From assembly GCA_008921705.1 (NCBI GenBank), contig VFFE01006833.1, forward strand, positions 563,729-627,728: a stretch of DNA of 64,000 nucleotides, written 5' to 3'. Source of the DNA: Burhinus oedicnemus (taxonomy: Eukaryota > Chordata > Aves > Charadriiformes > Burhinidae). The translations under genes and the position numbers were made by a program. This document shows, piece by piece, positions 26,738 through 38,957 of the stretch (positions within the stretch are counted from its first letter, which is position 1; each line of letters begins with the position of its first letter). The notes under the pieces are model-generated. The model was not told the DNA's origin. It saw nothing but the letters and a program-made list of their open reading frames with translations, and did not search any database.

Positions 26738-27665
26738 CTTCCCCTCCCCCTCCCCACCACGTTCCAACCCTAACAATCAGCTCTATGAATGGCCAAAAAA
26801 CGAAGACATTTTGGCCACTTCTACTTGCTATCTGTCTGCTGTTTACCCCTTCTTTCTTTCTTTTGGTCTCTTATGTGTCTCTGCACCTCTCCACTTCCAT
26901 TTTCTTTCCCTGTCTAGCCTTCCTCTTCTTTCTTCATGTTAAAAAATGTCTTCCTCTCATTTTAATCTACATTTTTCTTTTTTCTAGGAGTGATTTCAAA
27001 ACTGACTTCTTCAGTCCTCCTGAAACTCTCTTTCCTTTCCTCCTCCCTTTTTCTCTTCAGTTTCTCTTCCCAAGAGTAGCCGTTTGCTCTTTCCCCTCCC
27101 CAGGCTGGTGTCCCAGCACAGACCCGGGATGTTCGGAGACTCTCCTCCCATGGTGAGACATCTCTGGAGACGCTGTGGAAGAGGCTGCCAGTGATATTAC
27201 GCCACTGGCACTAACACGCATTGAAAGTGCATTTTTTTCAGAGCCTGCAAATAGTGGGATGGAGATTTTATCAGGGTTCTGCTTCTGCCTTATCAACTGC
27301 TGAGGGTTCGTGCTAGCAAAGCAGAGCAACTACTTTCTTGGGTCTCAATGAAATGGCTATTTGAGGCCTTTATTTATTTATTTATTGGCAGACACAAAAG
27401 TTCAGGCTTGGAGACTGCTCTGTTTAACTCCTTCACTCGATTTGTTGCCACATGCATGTCAGGCATGGATTTAGGGTCAAACTCGCCTCAGTTACAGTAT
27501 TTGAATCACTGGCTTGGCAGACTTGTATGCACTTGTCACAGGGATTAAAGTTGACCTATGTATTTAAACATGCAAAGTCATCTTGGCCTGTTGTGATTTT
27601 TTAAACTGCCCTTTCGCATTAGGGCACTAGCTCTTTTTGCGTCACCAGCTCTGTGTGTCACTACC

Positions 27666-27679
27666 TTTTTTTTTTTTTT
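27666..27679. repeat. Poly-T tract (14 T)
   Basis: Fourteen T residues. A short (TTTA)n patch lies nearby at about 27370-27385. Simple low-complexity DNA in the intron. Confidence 0.75.
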
Positions 27680-30600
27680 ACCTCAAATTTCATTGACTGT
27701 TGAGATCCAAGCATGCAAGTTTTCCTCTTACACACCAAAAGGAACCCTTTTATCCTATTTTCTGCCTGATAAGCTGGGTTATGCATGACCTTCCTACACG
27801 GAATACCCCAACCCACCTTTCAGCTAAGTGCTGTGGCCCTGTGTTTATGCATTTCCATTCCAGGGTTGCTCTTCACTGGTAAAAGGGATGTTTCAGATTA
27901 GTGAGGGAACGAGTAGGGAACTATTTGTATCTGACATACTCACTTGGTGGCAGGTGAAACGGGCTGTTCACTAACAAGTGGTTTGCATTGCTTTACAGTA
28001 TGATTTGCTACACATTGTGCTTTGATGTTTAGCAAAGGAATTGGTGCACTCTTCACGCCAAACATCTGCGAATGAAAGGTACATGCAACTCTGTACAGCT
28101 TAGTACACGCCTGAAATGATGCGTCAGAGTCCATAATGACCTCTCCACCATGCATGCATTAATTTGCATGAGTCCTAAAATCAAGAAAGCATCAAACAGC
28201 CATTTAACAGTGTATTTCACACATCAAGCTTCAATTTCAGATGAGGTTCTGATCACTTTATAAATCTTATTTATCAAAGAAATTCATATTGGCTTGTCAC
28301 ATTGGCTTGTACCAGTTCTCTGCAGAGTCCTGTGTAAAGGTCAATGAAATGATGCACATTCGAACACAATTTGTAAGTTGTCTTTAGAAAATTTTTTAGA
28401 GGAGGCACAGTTTTTGGCCCTTGATCGTGTCTAGGCACAAAACTCAGTTGATATATTTGACAAAACCCTTCCTGCCAGCTTCGGCTACCAGTGTAAATTT
28501 GGCATAGACCTCCTGTCTGTAAGGCAGTTGTGTGATAGAGTACTAGCGGAGGGTTTCACCTTGTGTCTCACTTGCACGCACTTAAGAAAATCCTATATAT
28601 GTGACTTCTCAGACAAAATCAAGCAAAAGCTGAGCAGACTATTCATTTAATCAGGACTTCATTACGCCTTGTTACTTACAGGCTTATTGAAGCTTCAAAG
28701 AGAGTAAGATCCCCTAGAAATGGGAATAGAAGTTTTGTCCAGAAGAGTAAACTGCAACAGAGTTTAAAAGACACAATGGAATCCACAGGCTCATATTCTT
28801 CAAGGTGCTTTGTGCTTGGAAGGGATGAGAGTTAAGAATAAAACCTGATCTCATAAGACAAGCCTGAGAACTGCAAACCTGTTTCCTACTGCCTACCTCC
28901 ACAGCAATGCCTCTGTTGAGAGTGAGTGCACCATGGCCAGCATCTGGGAAGGTTGGGCCCCAGGGAAACGCAGCCAAGCTAGGAGAGGGTGACCTTGGGC
29001 TGGCAGCAGAGAAATGAATGGATCTCAAATTCACCTCCTTCTGGGTCTCCCATACCCGACTCAGCACTGCCAGGAGATGCGTGCCTCCACTTGGGATTTG
29101 CTGCCCTGAATTATCCTCCAAAGGAAACACCTATCGTTTTTCTTACAAAATGGGAACAGAATGTCATTCTTCTTTTAAAATGCAGTTAGAGGAGGAAAGG
29201 CCACTTTGCCCTCCCTGTGGTGCACTGTTGGAGAAGATGCCCAGTGCTCAGAAGACCACAGTGCAACTCCACTCTCAGCAGTGGTCGCCACCGCCAACAA
29301 AGCTGCTACCGAGCTCTGTGGGCAGCCCTGTTTTCGCATGTCACAGCACAGGGCTGTGCTACGGGGAAAGATAAGGAGCTGGTGAGCTGCACTACCAGCA
29401 GCATCACCACGGCTCGCCTGCCTCTCCTGTGTTGGTGGTGGCAAGTGCCGGGTCGTGTGTGCGCCTGCTGGTCCCCAGGGCAAAGCAGCAGAAGGGAAGA
29501 GGCAAATCAGAGAGCTGAAGATGTATTGCTTATATGTGCAACGACTTCAAAGCTCTCCTCCATACCGATGAATATTTCATTAGCTATCAACACATAAAAA
29601 TTAATGATTTTCAATAAAATTGGGTCTCACATGACACACCCATTTGGTGTCTGATCTATCCTGATGTGCCCTCAGTGCGCAGCAGAAATATCTAAGCTAC
29701 TTATGTGCTGGTAGAGATCCAACTGCAGCAGCTTCTTCCTGGGTTACAAAAGTTGTCCAAAAAACAGGGTAAATACCTGGTAGGTGTATTTTCACTCAGC
29801 TTCATCTCCTGGGCTAGGATGCGAGCAGTACCTATGGCAGCTATGTTTAGAGCTCTTGGCTAGACTTCACTGCTGGAAGCCCAGACAAGATGATGCGTGG
29901 GCTACAGTCACACTTCAGAAACATCTTTAATTAGCAGATACAGGATAAGAAAGGAAGAATAAATTTTGTAATGTTATTCAATTACTGGACTGTCTCTCGC
30001 AGTAACCTGAATATTTATAAGAACGTAAAGAACGTGAATGGAGGCTGTTTACATCTCAGTACTGTGGGTGTTCATCAAACAGCTGTTTGATTCACGCCGG
30101 CCATCAGCCGTCAGAGGTGAATCTGTTCCCATGACAGCAACTGGTGGGAGAAGCGAACTTGCTTTCCAAGACCGGTCTGTGAACAGGGCCCCTGCTAGAG
30201 GGGCTCAGGGCACTGACAACAATTGCTTTCTGGGACAAAGCCACTGAACTTGTGTGCAGCCACCCACCACGAGCTTCGCCTCATGGCTAACCTGGGCTGG
30301 CCAGCCTGGCGCTATGGTCCAGACATATGGGGCTCATGTTAAAGAAGGACACTTCTCTGGAGATAGTTTTCAGAGTCACGCAAAGAGAGTCACATTCTGA
30401 CTTCTCCATTTGACTGTCTCAGAGGAATCAGGAAAGTTAAATCTGGATATTTTTTATTTGACAATGTAAAGATAGAAATCAAAGAAGAAACTTTAATGAT
30501 GAAAATTGCCTGAAACCTTAGTTTTTCTCTATTAAATTAGTTAACAGCCATATGTGGACCATCTCTCTGTCCAGAAAACAAGCAGCATACTATTCATTAC

Positions 30601-32373
30601 TCGTAGGAAGAGGTTACTGGCTCAGCCACCTCCCACGTACAAAGCAAATGTTTCACAGCTATAATAAAAAGCAGCTCCATTTGGAAAACTTTCAGCAACG
30701 CACTCACTACTGCTCAATGTTTGTCTAGGACCAAAGTTCAATACTCTCAGTCTCCCAAGGTTTTTACATGTATTCCCTGTATTTCCATCTCCAGTCTGGT
30801 AAGTTAGATAGTCCAGCATCTAAAAGACACAAACTGTCTTGCCCCGGTGTTCATTACTTACTATCCCAATAAATGATGTTTTTGACATACTCTTCCAAAC
30901 TAGAAAGTCTTACAGGTAACCTGGATGATATTACCTGCACTGTTTGGAAGGACTATGTATATCGGGTTACTGTCAGTTTTGGACATTCGATGGAGGTCTC
31001 CTTTCTCCAGCTGCCCTTTTGCTCCTTGTGGAAAAAAAGATGTGTCTTTTGTGAATCAGAAAAGGCCATTCTTTCCCTAGAGACCTTTGAGTACTTCAGG
31101 CTTAGCCAAACAAAACTAGTGGTCAGCTGATGAATAAGATTTACCAGAGAAAGTAAGCATACAATTTTTAACATCTTCAGACCTTTTCTGTCTCTCTCCC
31201 ACGTGTGGAGAAGGGGAGAAGATCTGTACAAGTGCACGTGCTGGGACCATTATGCAAAACGGGAAAGCCTCTTTCACAGCACTGCAAGTCCTGTTGCGTC
31301 GATAAGCTTTGATCTAGCCCCGAGATACCATCTCCTAAGGAGAGTTTCTTCTTTTCTGGCTGTTCGCATGAGCATTTTCAAGCCTGCAATTTATGGCTAA
31401 TTCAGCTCTCCCTCACAGCCATTTTCAGCTGACCAGTTTGTGGAGTATAGTTAAGCAAGCCCTGCAGGCATGTGGGCGACTTCTGTTTCGGGGTGTTTCA
31501 CACTTCCCCGTGACAGTCAAATCCCACTTGCTATGCACAGATTGAAGATCTACCCTTTGCTGAGTGCTTCTCTCAGGGGAAAAAAAAAAAAATCCATATG
31601 GAGCCGCTCTGCAGCCGTTCATCAGCACTTCGAGGTTCCCTGAGCTGGTGCGCTCAGGTGCAAAATGTGGTGGGCAGATCTCTTCCTGCAGAAGTGCGTC
31701 TATCCCAGCCTGCTGAAGTCGCTCTGGGTATACCTGAAGGGAGGATTTGGCCTCTTCAGATTGCAAGTAATTGAAATAGATTGCTGAGCCACATGTGAAA
31801 TTTAAGAAGTGGAGTTTAGTCTTCATTTATTTTCAGCAGTGCAAAGTCAGAGTAATTCCACAGACTTTGGTGGACTTGAGGAGGATTTGTTCTGATGTTA
31901 CAAAGGAAGATCTGTCCCTGAGAGACTAAGGTGATGCAATCACATTTCCTACTAGGTCTTCAATTAAGCTAACTTTGGAATTACGCTCCTACACAAAACC
32001 AACCTTAAGGAAGAGAAGCAGCTTTATTATTAGGATACCGGACCATTAACCGACATAATTGATAAAAGTACTTTCAGTGACCCCTCACATTACAACCCAT
32101 TCTTTGCATTCCCTGTAATGATCTTTAAAAGGTTTTATTGACCGGAGGGATATTACAGCTGACGTTATCCATCAGGTGTTCTCAGTGCAGAATACATCAT
32201 CGATATGTTTTGACAACAAAAGGAAAAAATGAATAGGCCTAATGTAAAAAAAATGAGCTCCTGTTGCCAGCCTTCCAGTCTGGCAAAAAGCCACTAAATG
32301 AAAAAAAAAGAAGGTATTAAATGCATGGTATGAAGGCACCCTGCTTTGAACAAAGCAAAAGCATGTCTGGAGG

Positions 32374-32394
32374 ATGGCCATGGCCATGGCCATG
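32374..32394. repeat. (ATGGCC)n short tandem repeat
   Basis: Three and a half uninterrupted copies of a palindromic hexamer (GGCCAT). Each unit holds overlapping NcoI-like CCATGG and HaeIII-like GGCC motifs. It lies in the PRIMA1 intron and has no evident function. Confidence 0.8.
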
Positions 32395-33931
32395 CCTGGC
32401 AGCGTGCTACGTGCTGGCAGTGCCCTTTGGGGACGAGTGGGGCACACTCCTGCTCCTCAAAGACCTGTCCTGCCCCAGAGCAGTGTAAACAGCTAAGGTA
32501 CGTGCATGGTGCACCACAGTCTGCCGGGCAATGCAGAAACAGCCTGGGATTGGCAATATATATGCATATATATGTTCTTACAAAAAGACACCTATATTGG
32601 AGGGGGAAGTGGAAGAGAGAAGGGTGCAGGAATCCGCTGCCATGGCTGCAGACTGGCTGGCCGTTGGTGCCCTGTCCTCTGGGTCAGGGTGGCCATGAGT
32701 ACAGGAAAGACGTGGGGTTGGAACAATAAGGGGCAGAGAGAGGAGATGAGCGAGGGCTGCTCTTCGCTGCTCTCTCGCTGTCTCTGAAGGACAGTATGTC
32801 TCTCACCAGCCAAGCGACTGAAGATATTGCCGTTTTAGGCACTGGACTTTTCCATCTCCAAAACAAAGTTGATCTTCTACGCTAGTTTGTGCCCAGATTT
32901 TTTGCTGAATGTAGATAACTACCTTGCTATTTGATCCCTTGCAAACACAGGCACAAACCTGAATGATGGACTTGATACACACAGAAGAACAAGGCTACTG
33001 CTATTGCACAGAATCATTTAGACAGAATTTCACAAAATTATTTAAATAGCGATGGTTAATTTCTGTGCGGATGAACCAGAATTCTCTGCGGATTTTCCAT
33101 TATAGAAATGTATTTAATAGAAGAGTGTCTGCAACACAAATAAATGCAAGGAGCTGAGAAGAAAAACTAAAACTTGTGAAATGAACTGACCTTTGCAACT
33201 ATCTAGATTGCTTTGCATTTGAGGCAATCTGTCTCTGCCACCAGCTAGAGCAAGACCACTGATTTCTAAGCAGCTGCTTCTGAATTTTCCACTCACAAAA
33301 AAGAGTCTGCAGAGCAGACCCTTCTCTTTGCAGAATAAACGCAAACCCACTGTAAAGGACTGCCCAGGGTGGTCCCAGCCTTCCTGTGCTCCAGGAGCAC
33401 AGCTGGGCAAGTCTGTACAGAGGCAGAGCAGCCAACAAGTCCTGCACACCTTGATGCCTACACAAAGATTTGGTTTGGTGCAGTTTGGGAGCTAAGTGTG
33501 TTTAGACAATTGTAACTGGGGACAATTTCTGAGAAAGGATTTGAGTTCAGCCAGTCTCCACACTGGCTCCCCAGGGCTGGGAGCAACCGAAGGGAAGAGC
33601 CAGGTGAGCCTGCAGTTCCTGCTGCTTGGGAGTATTAAAACCTTTCATAAAGTTTCATGCTACTGCTTCAAAAAGACGACACCAAAGAAGGCACCATTTC
33701 TCCACTTGGGACATCTTTGCATGGCTGGGTTAAGGCAAAGGCCAGAATGAGGAATGTCCCTGTTTTCCCACTCTTGCCTTGCACACAGCTGGGATCAGAC
33801 CCTTTACACCAGACCCCCTGATAACGCTTTATTCCATCACGTGGCATTAGCTTGGGGAATGGATGCTGCAATGCTGTTAGGATAGCTCATCTGCACAGAT
33901 CCCCTTTGACATGGCTGTTCCCTCAGCACAG

Positions 33932-34412
33932 GAAAGACATGGACCTGTTGGAGCAGGTCCAGAGGAGGCCACAAAAATGATCAGAGGGCTGGAGCACCTC
34001 TGTTATGAGGACAGGCTGAGAGAGTTGGGGTTGTTCAGCCTGGAGAAGAGAACGCTTTGGGGAGACCTTACAGTGGCCTTCCAGTACTTAAAGGGGGCCT
34101 AGAGGAGAGATGGGGACAAACTTTTTAGCAGAGCCTGTTGCGATAGGACAAGGGTAATGACTTTAAAGTAAAAGAGGGAAGATTTAGACTAGATATAAGG
34201 AAGAAATTTTTTACACCGAGGGTGGTGAAGCAGTGGTCCAGGTTGCCCAGAGAGGTGGTAGATGCCCCATCCCTGGAAACATTCAAGGTCAGGTTGGATG
34301 GGGCTCTGAGCAACCTGATCTAGTTGAGGATGTCTCTGCTTATTGCAGGGGGGTTGGACTAGATGGCCTTTAAAGGTCCTTTCCAACCCAAACTATTCTA
34401 TGATTCTACGAT
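33932..34412 (+). mobile_element. CR1 LINE 3' end, antisense to PRIMA1
   Basis: A truncated CR1 that begins within the LLEQVQRR block and runs through [33 protein letters not shown], and the C-terminal region. It then reaches the non-coding end with GGGGTTGGACTAGATGGCC and CTATTCTATGATTCTACGAT. A frameshift separates the DLLEQVQRR reading frame from the frame that follows (near 33965), and stops follow YLKGA, so it is a decayed pseudogene copy. It is about 480 bp long and of the bird-typical subtype with ATTCTATG terminal units. Confidence 0.92.
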
Positions 34413-36921
34413 TTAGCCAACAACTCTCCGATCTGGACAAACCAGGAGCATCGTTCTCCAGCCTAGCCATACTGGAGGGGCTGGCCACGTGCCTGCTGCT
34501 GGAGGGGACACCAGAGTCGGAGCGAGGTAAGTGCCCCAGCAGATGCCATCTTCTCCCAACCCCCTCGCTCTGCCCACGCTGACCTACTGTGTGTCTCGCC
34601 TTGGCGGCAAGGCTCTCCCGAACGTGGAGCCGTGTGCTGCTTAGCAACCCTGGAGCATGATAAATATTTAGCAGTAAGTACCGGGGCGGGGGGGAAGGGG
34701 GTGCAGAGAGGGAAGGACGGAGAAATCAGACCATGCAGCCACACAAGTGGTGGCAGCACAGCTGCAAGGGGCTCGAGGGTGGCTGCTAGAGATTGATGCG
34801 CGCCCGAGGAGCACTGCAGCTCCGCAAAGGGGGACCCTGTCTGCACCCCTTTCCCCCTGGGCATTGTGGCTGCATGGCAGCAAACGGCACAGCAAGGCAG
34901 GGATATGTGTGTGATGTGACCTCCCCTCAGAGCAGCGGGGACCCCAAAACCAGCTGGTGTGGACAAGCCCCCCCGAGCCTTCCTTTCCCAACACCTGCTC
35001 TCAGCTAGGGTATGGAAAAGCTGAGGTCTTGTTGGCACACCAAGTTGTGACTAATTAGACAAAGGTGTGAAACTAATGCACATAAATTACAGTGGGAAAT
35101 AACACTACTGTGGTCAGATGCCTCGTTACCTCCGGCTGAGATTCCCTGCACAGGAGGAAGCGTGTCCGAGCACACCTCCTGCCGTTCCCGGAGCTCTACC
35201 TTTCCGCAGGGTCTTTGCGCACAGAAGTCCAGGTTAGAGCCAGACATCAAAACCAAAGTCAGCAGAAGCCACAAATTAGAGAAGCCAAGGGTGGCACCAA
35301 GCCAAGGCTGCTGGCCAGAAGCGGGTGGGAAGCGGGTATCTTCTGCGCGGTCAAACCTGGGGCAACGTCGGGGTGATGCAGGAAACAAAGCTCTGGAGAA
35401 ACCAAGAAAGGGCAGGGACTGGAGGGGAACGGGGCATACACACAGGGCTGAGAGGTGTGCTGAATAGTCCCGAGTGTCCTGAAGGTGGCTGGATGCATGT
35501 GATGGGTAGGGGGCCGAATGGTGCTTAGCTGCTCCACGGTCAGGTCTGGCTTCTTGTCACCCCGAGGCAGAGCAGTCTGGGCTGAGCCTGCCTGGGGCAG
35601 CATGGGCCACACATGGGAACTGCTGGGGCTTTCCCATACTTTTCTGGCTTTGTTGTTCTAACTTTTGGGCTTTTAGAGCTCTTGGAAATCCACCCTGTCT
35701 GCTGAACCCACTGGGACCTGCAGTTGTTCAGCCACTGGAGAAATCAGGCGTTACTGTTTTTACTCTACACGCACTGCAAATCCTTCGTGGAAAGGACAAG
35801 GGGGCAATAAAGGCACCCAGGAAGTTCCTATGGGATCCGCATTGTGTAGAGAGAATTTCTGGGTGATACAGAGCTGGCGTAACGGATCTACACCCCCACT
35901 CCACTATCACGGGTACAATTTCCTTTGAATCAAAAAAAAATCCTGTCCCAGGCACCCCAGGGTGCTGCTGCTGGGTTCTTGCAGGCTGTAACAAACACAG
36001 TCCTAATCTCAGATATCCCAGATAATCAAGCCAAAAACTTTCTTCAAATGTCCCTGCACGCTGTGCTGGGTACATCCCTGCCACAGATGTGGCTTTTCAC
36101 CAGCAGGGTCAGCCAGAAATGCCCTCGTGTCAGCTTGTAAAAACTATGATTGGCTTAAAAATTATATGAATTTCTAAGAAAACTTTATTTCTTTGCCTTA
36201 TAGGATTTTTAATATGTAAGAGTCTTGAGTTTAAGGTAAATTTTTAGATTAGTAGGTGAAGAGAACCCTGATCTCATATTTATGCAGATTTCTTCAGAAG
36301 TTACGGCTTCAGGAAATGTACTAAGGAACTCATGGCAAACCTGGCAACTCTCCTATATGTTTCAAAGCTTTAGTATCCACTTGCATCTTCTAATTGTGCT
36401 GGGGTAAACCAGGAATATTTCAACCAATACAATTACGCCAGCATGAGCATTATACTCTGGCACAAGCCTGTAAAATCCCCCCGTGGCTATTACAGAGTTG
36501 CACTGAGGCAGTAACTGTACAATACTTGAATCTATTGCAGGACTTCTGCCCATTTGATGTGGTACCCTCCTCTGCAGTAGAAAACAGGAAAATGGCAGGT
36601 TTGTTTCTGCTCACAGTGAAAAGTTAATTGATCACAGGATAGGCCATAATGCTCTACAGATTTCTGTTGGCATCTTTGTCAATACATCGCAAATTAGGAG
36701 TGCACAAGTGAAAAGTGATCCACAGGAGAGTATTCTGTGAAACACTGGATCACTTGTTTTATGCTAAAGACTAAAGACTTCTGAAGGCTTCCAGTGTTCC
36801 AGGTTATGTGAAACAGTGGGGCATTTTATCCATTTATGACAGCAAACTTTCTCCCTAGCAGAATGTGATTTTGGTGAAACTTAAAAGAGACAGAGAAATC
36901 CTGCCCTATAATGGGGTAGGG

Positions 36922-36962
36922 TTATAAGCACTACATGTTATGCAAACATGTAGTGCTTATAA
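36922..36962. repeat. Perfect 18-bp inverted repeat with 5-nt loop (hairpin)
   Basis: The left arm 36922-36939 (TTATAAGCACTACATGTT) is the exact reverse complement of the right arm 36945-36962, separated by ATGCA. Beyond a 2-nt bulge on the right, GGG at 36919-36921 and CCC near 36965-36967 can extend the stem. The flanks show no transposon ends. A perfect stem in otherwise diverged intronic DNA suggests a recent template-switch event or selection on the structure. It is shorter than a typical pre-miRNA stem. Confidence 0.9.
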
Positions 36963-37525
36963 AAACCCCAAACTGACAGCACTGAAGAGCAGATCTGACC
37001 AACACGCACTGCACAGGCAACAGCAAAGCAAACTTTCCTGCACAGCACTGCCCATGCGGCTTGGTTCGGCCATCTCTCCGAATGAACGGCTATTTTATCC
37101 ACTTTACTCATCAGCCCTTGATCTGCCAAATGAACCTGCTAACAAGTAGTAGCAATTCTACTGCTATTCTGCTTAAAAAATGAGGCCAACCCTTCTTCAT
37201 CTTGATGCACCCAAAATAGATTGGGCAGCACCAACTATCAGTCCCCCATCCAAAATCCCCAATGGTGCCACTGAATCAGCAGAATGAATACAGCAGAGCT
37301 CTGGCATCTCCAGTGGGCTTGGGTCAGGTTGTAAAGCTGTTCAACTTGTCCCATATATACTACCCTGGAAATTGTTGCACAACCAACACCCAGACTTCAA
37401 TACTGTTTGGAAGAACAACAGATTTTCCTTGTGCTAGCCCTCAGTTTTCATCAAGCAGGGCTGCAGTTAATTTAATAAATAGTGATAACTTTGAAAGAAC
37501 ACAAGAAAATCAACAAGAACTCAGA

Positions 37526-37677
37526 GAGGTTGTGGACTCTCCATCTGCAGAGATATTCAAAACCCAGCTGGGCACAGACCTGGGCAACCTGCTCTAGCTG
37601 ACTCTATTAGAGCAGAAGTTTGGATTAGAGGATCTCAAGCTGTCACTTCCAGCCTCAACCATTCTGTAATTCTATGA
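37526..37677 (+). mobile_element. CR1 LINE 3' fragment, diverged
   Basis: The translation shows LREVVDSPSAEIFKTQLGTD then LGNLL and a stop, which is the CR1 ORF2 C-terminus. The decayed 3' end follows (TTTGGATTAGAGGATCTCAAG, CATTCTGTAATTCTATGAA). It is about 150 bp and more diverged than the neighbouring copies, so older. Confidence 0.85.
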
Positions 37678-38004
37678 ACTCATTTCTTGATGGTTAAAAA
37701 ATGGGATCTCCTGCAGAAAGACTGGTTGCTCAGGGTATTTAAATTGTTGTTAGTAGATCATCTGCAACCTCATTCCAAGGATGAGAGTAAACTCACCACT
37801 GGGAGATGATTGGGCATAGAGGCTAAGCAATACATGGGGACGTTGGGCTTTGGTTAGAGGTGACAGAAGATCTGGACAGTGGTGCTCAGCTGATCCTGTT
37901 GTTGATAATCATCAACATTCAGTCAGTGGAAAAGATAATCAGGCTACAGTGTGACTGTCTTTTTTCCTTGCTTTTCCAAAATTTTGAAGTTTGTCTTTCT
38001 TTCA

Positions 38005-38957
38005 CAGAATCACAGAATGGTAGGGGTTGGAAGGGACCTTCAGAGATCATCTAGTCCAACACCCCTGCCAAAGCAGGTTCACATACAGCAGATTAGACAG
38101 GAACACATCCAGGTGGGTTTTGAATATCTCCAGAGAAGGAGACTCCACCACCTCCCTGGGCAGCCTGTTCCAGTGCTCTGGCACCCTCAAGGTAAAGAAG
38201 TTTTTCCTCATGTTGAGATGGAATTTCCTGTGTTCCAGCTTGTGCCCGTTGCCCCTTGTCCTGTCCCTGGGCACCACTGAAAAGAGTCTGGCCCCATCCT
38301 CTTGACACCCACCCTTTAGATATTGATAAGCGTTGATGAGATCCCCTCTCAGTCTTCTCTTCTCCAGGCTAAACAGACCCAGGTCTCCCAGCCTTTCCTC
38401 ATAAGAGAGATGCTCCAGTCCCTTGATCATCTTTGTAGCCCTCCGCTGGACTCTCTCCAGCAGTTCCTTGTCTTTCTTGAACTGGGGAGCCCAGAACTGG
38501 ACACAATACTCCAGATGTGGCCTCACCAGGGCGGAATAGAGGGGGAGGATGACCTCCCGTGACCTGCTGGTCATGGTCTTTTTAATGCAGCCGAGGATAC
38601 CATTGGCCTTCTTGGTCACAAGGGCACATTGCTGGCTCATGGTCAACTTGTTGTCCACCAGGACTCCCAGGTTCCTCTCTGCAGAGCTGCTTTCCAGCAG
38701 GCCAACCCCTAACCTGTACTGGTGCATTGCATTATTCCTCCCTCCATGCAGGACCCTACACTTGCCCTTGTTAAACTTCATTAGGTTCCTCTCCGCCCAA
38801 CACTCTAGCCTGTCCAGGTCTCACTGTATGCCAGCACAGCCTTCTGGTGTGTCAGCCTCTCCTCCCAGTTTTGTATCACCAGCAAACTTGCTCAGGGTAT
38901 TCTCTGTCCCCTCATCCAGGCAGTTGTTGAATATATCGAACAAGACTGACCCCTGTC
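38005..38957 (-). mobile_element. CR1 LINE, 5'-truncated, sense to PRIMA1
   Basis: A minus-strand CR1 of about 950 bp. Its 3' end is at 38005 with two ATTCTGTG-type terminal units followed inward by CTAGATGATCTCTGAAGG and TCCAACCCC in reverse complement. Coding content starts near the GSVLFDIF block, passes motif C, and continues to the C-terminus. It lies wholly within the last PRIMA1 intron, in the same orientation as the gene. Confidence 0.95.
38047..38936 (-). pseudogene. CR1 ORF2 C-terminal fragment, 244 open codons plus an upstream piece
   Basis: The uninterrupted part (38047-38781 from the first ATG) encodes 244 residues of the post-RT region: [80 protein letters not shown], to an intact end. 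Upstream in the same frame, codons remain readable to [20 protein letters not shown] except for one TGA at 38821-38823. Motif C reads FAGD rather than FADD (GGT at 38878-38880), so the first catalytic aspartate is lost. Everything before the GSVLF block is absent through 5' truncation. The frame is a remnant with no expected function, but its openness points to fairly recent insertion. Confidence 0.9.

Noticed and set aside
34463..35038. 191-codon minus-strand frame, the longest non-repeat frame in the window
   Set aside because: It lies in a GC-rich patch with overlapping frames on the same and opposite strands. It begins and ends without splice or family evidence and has no recognisable domain.
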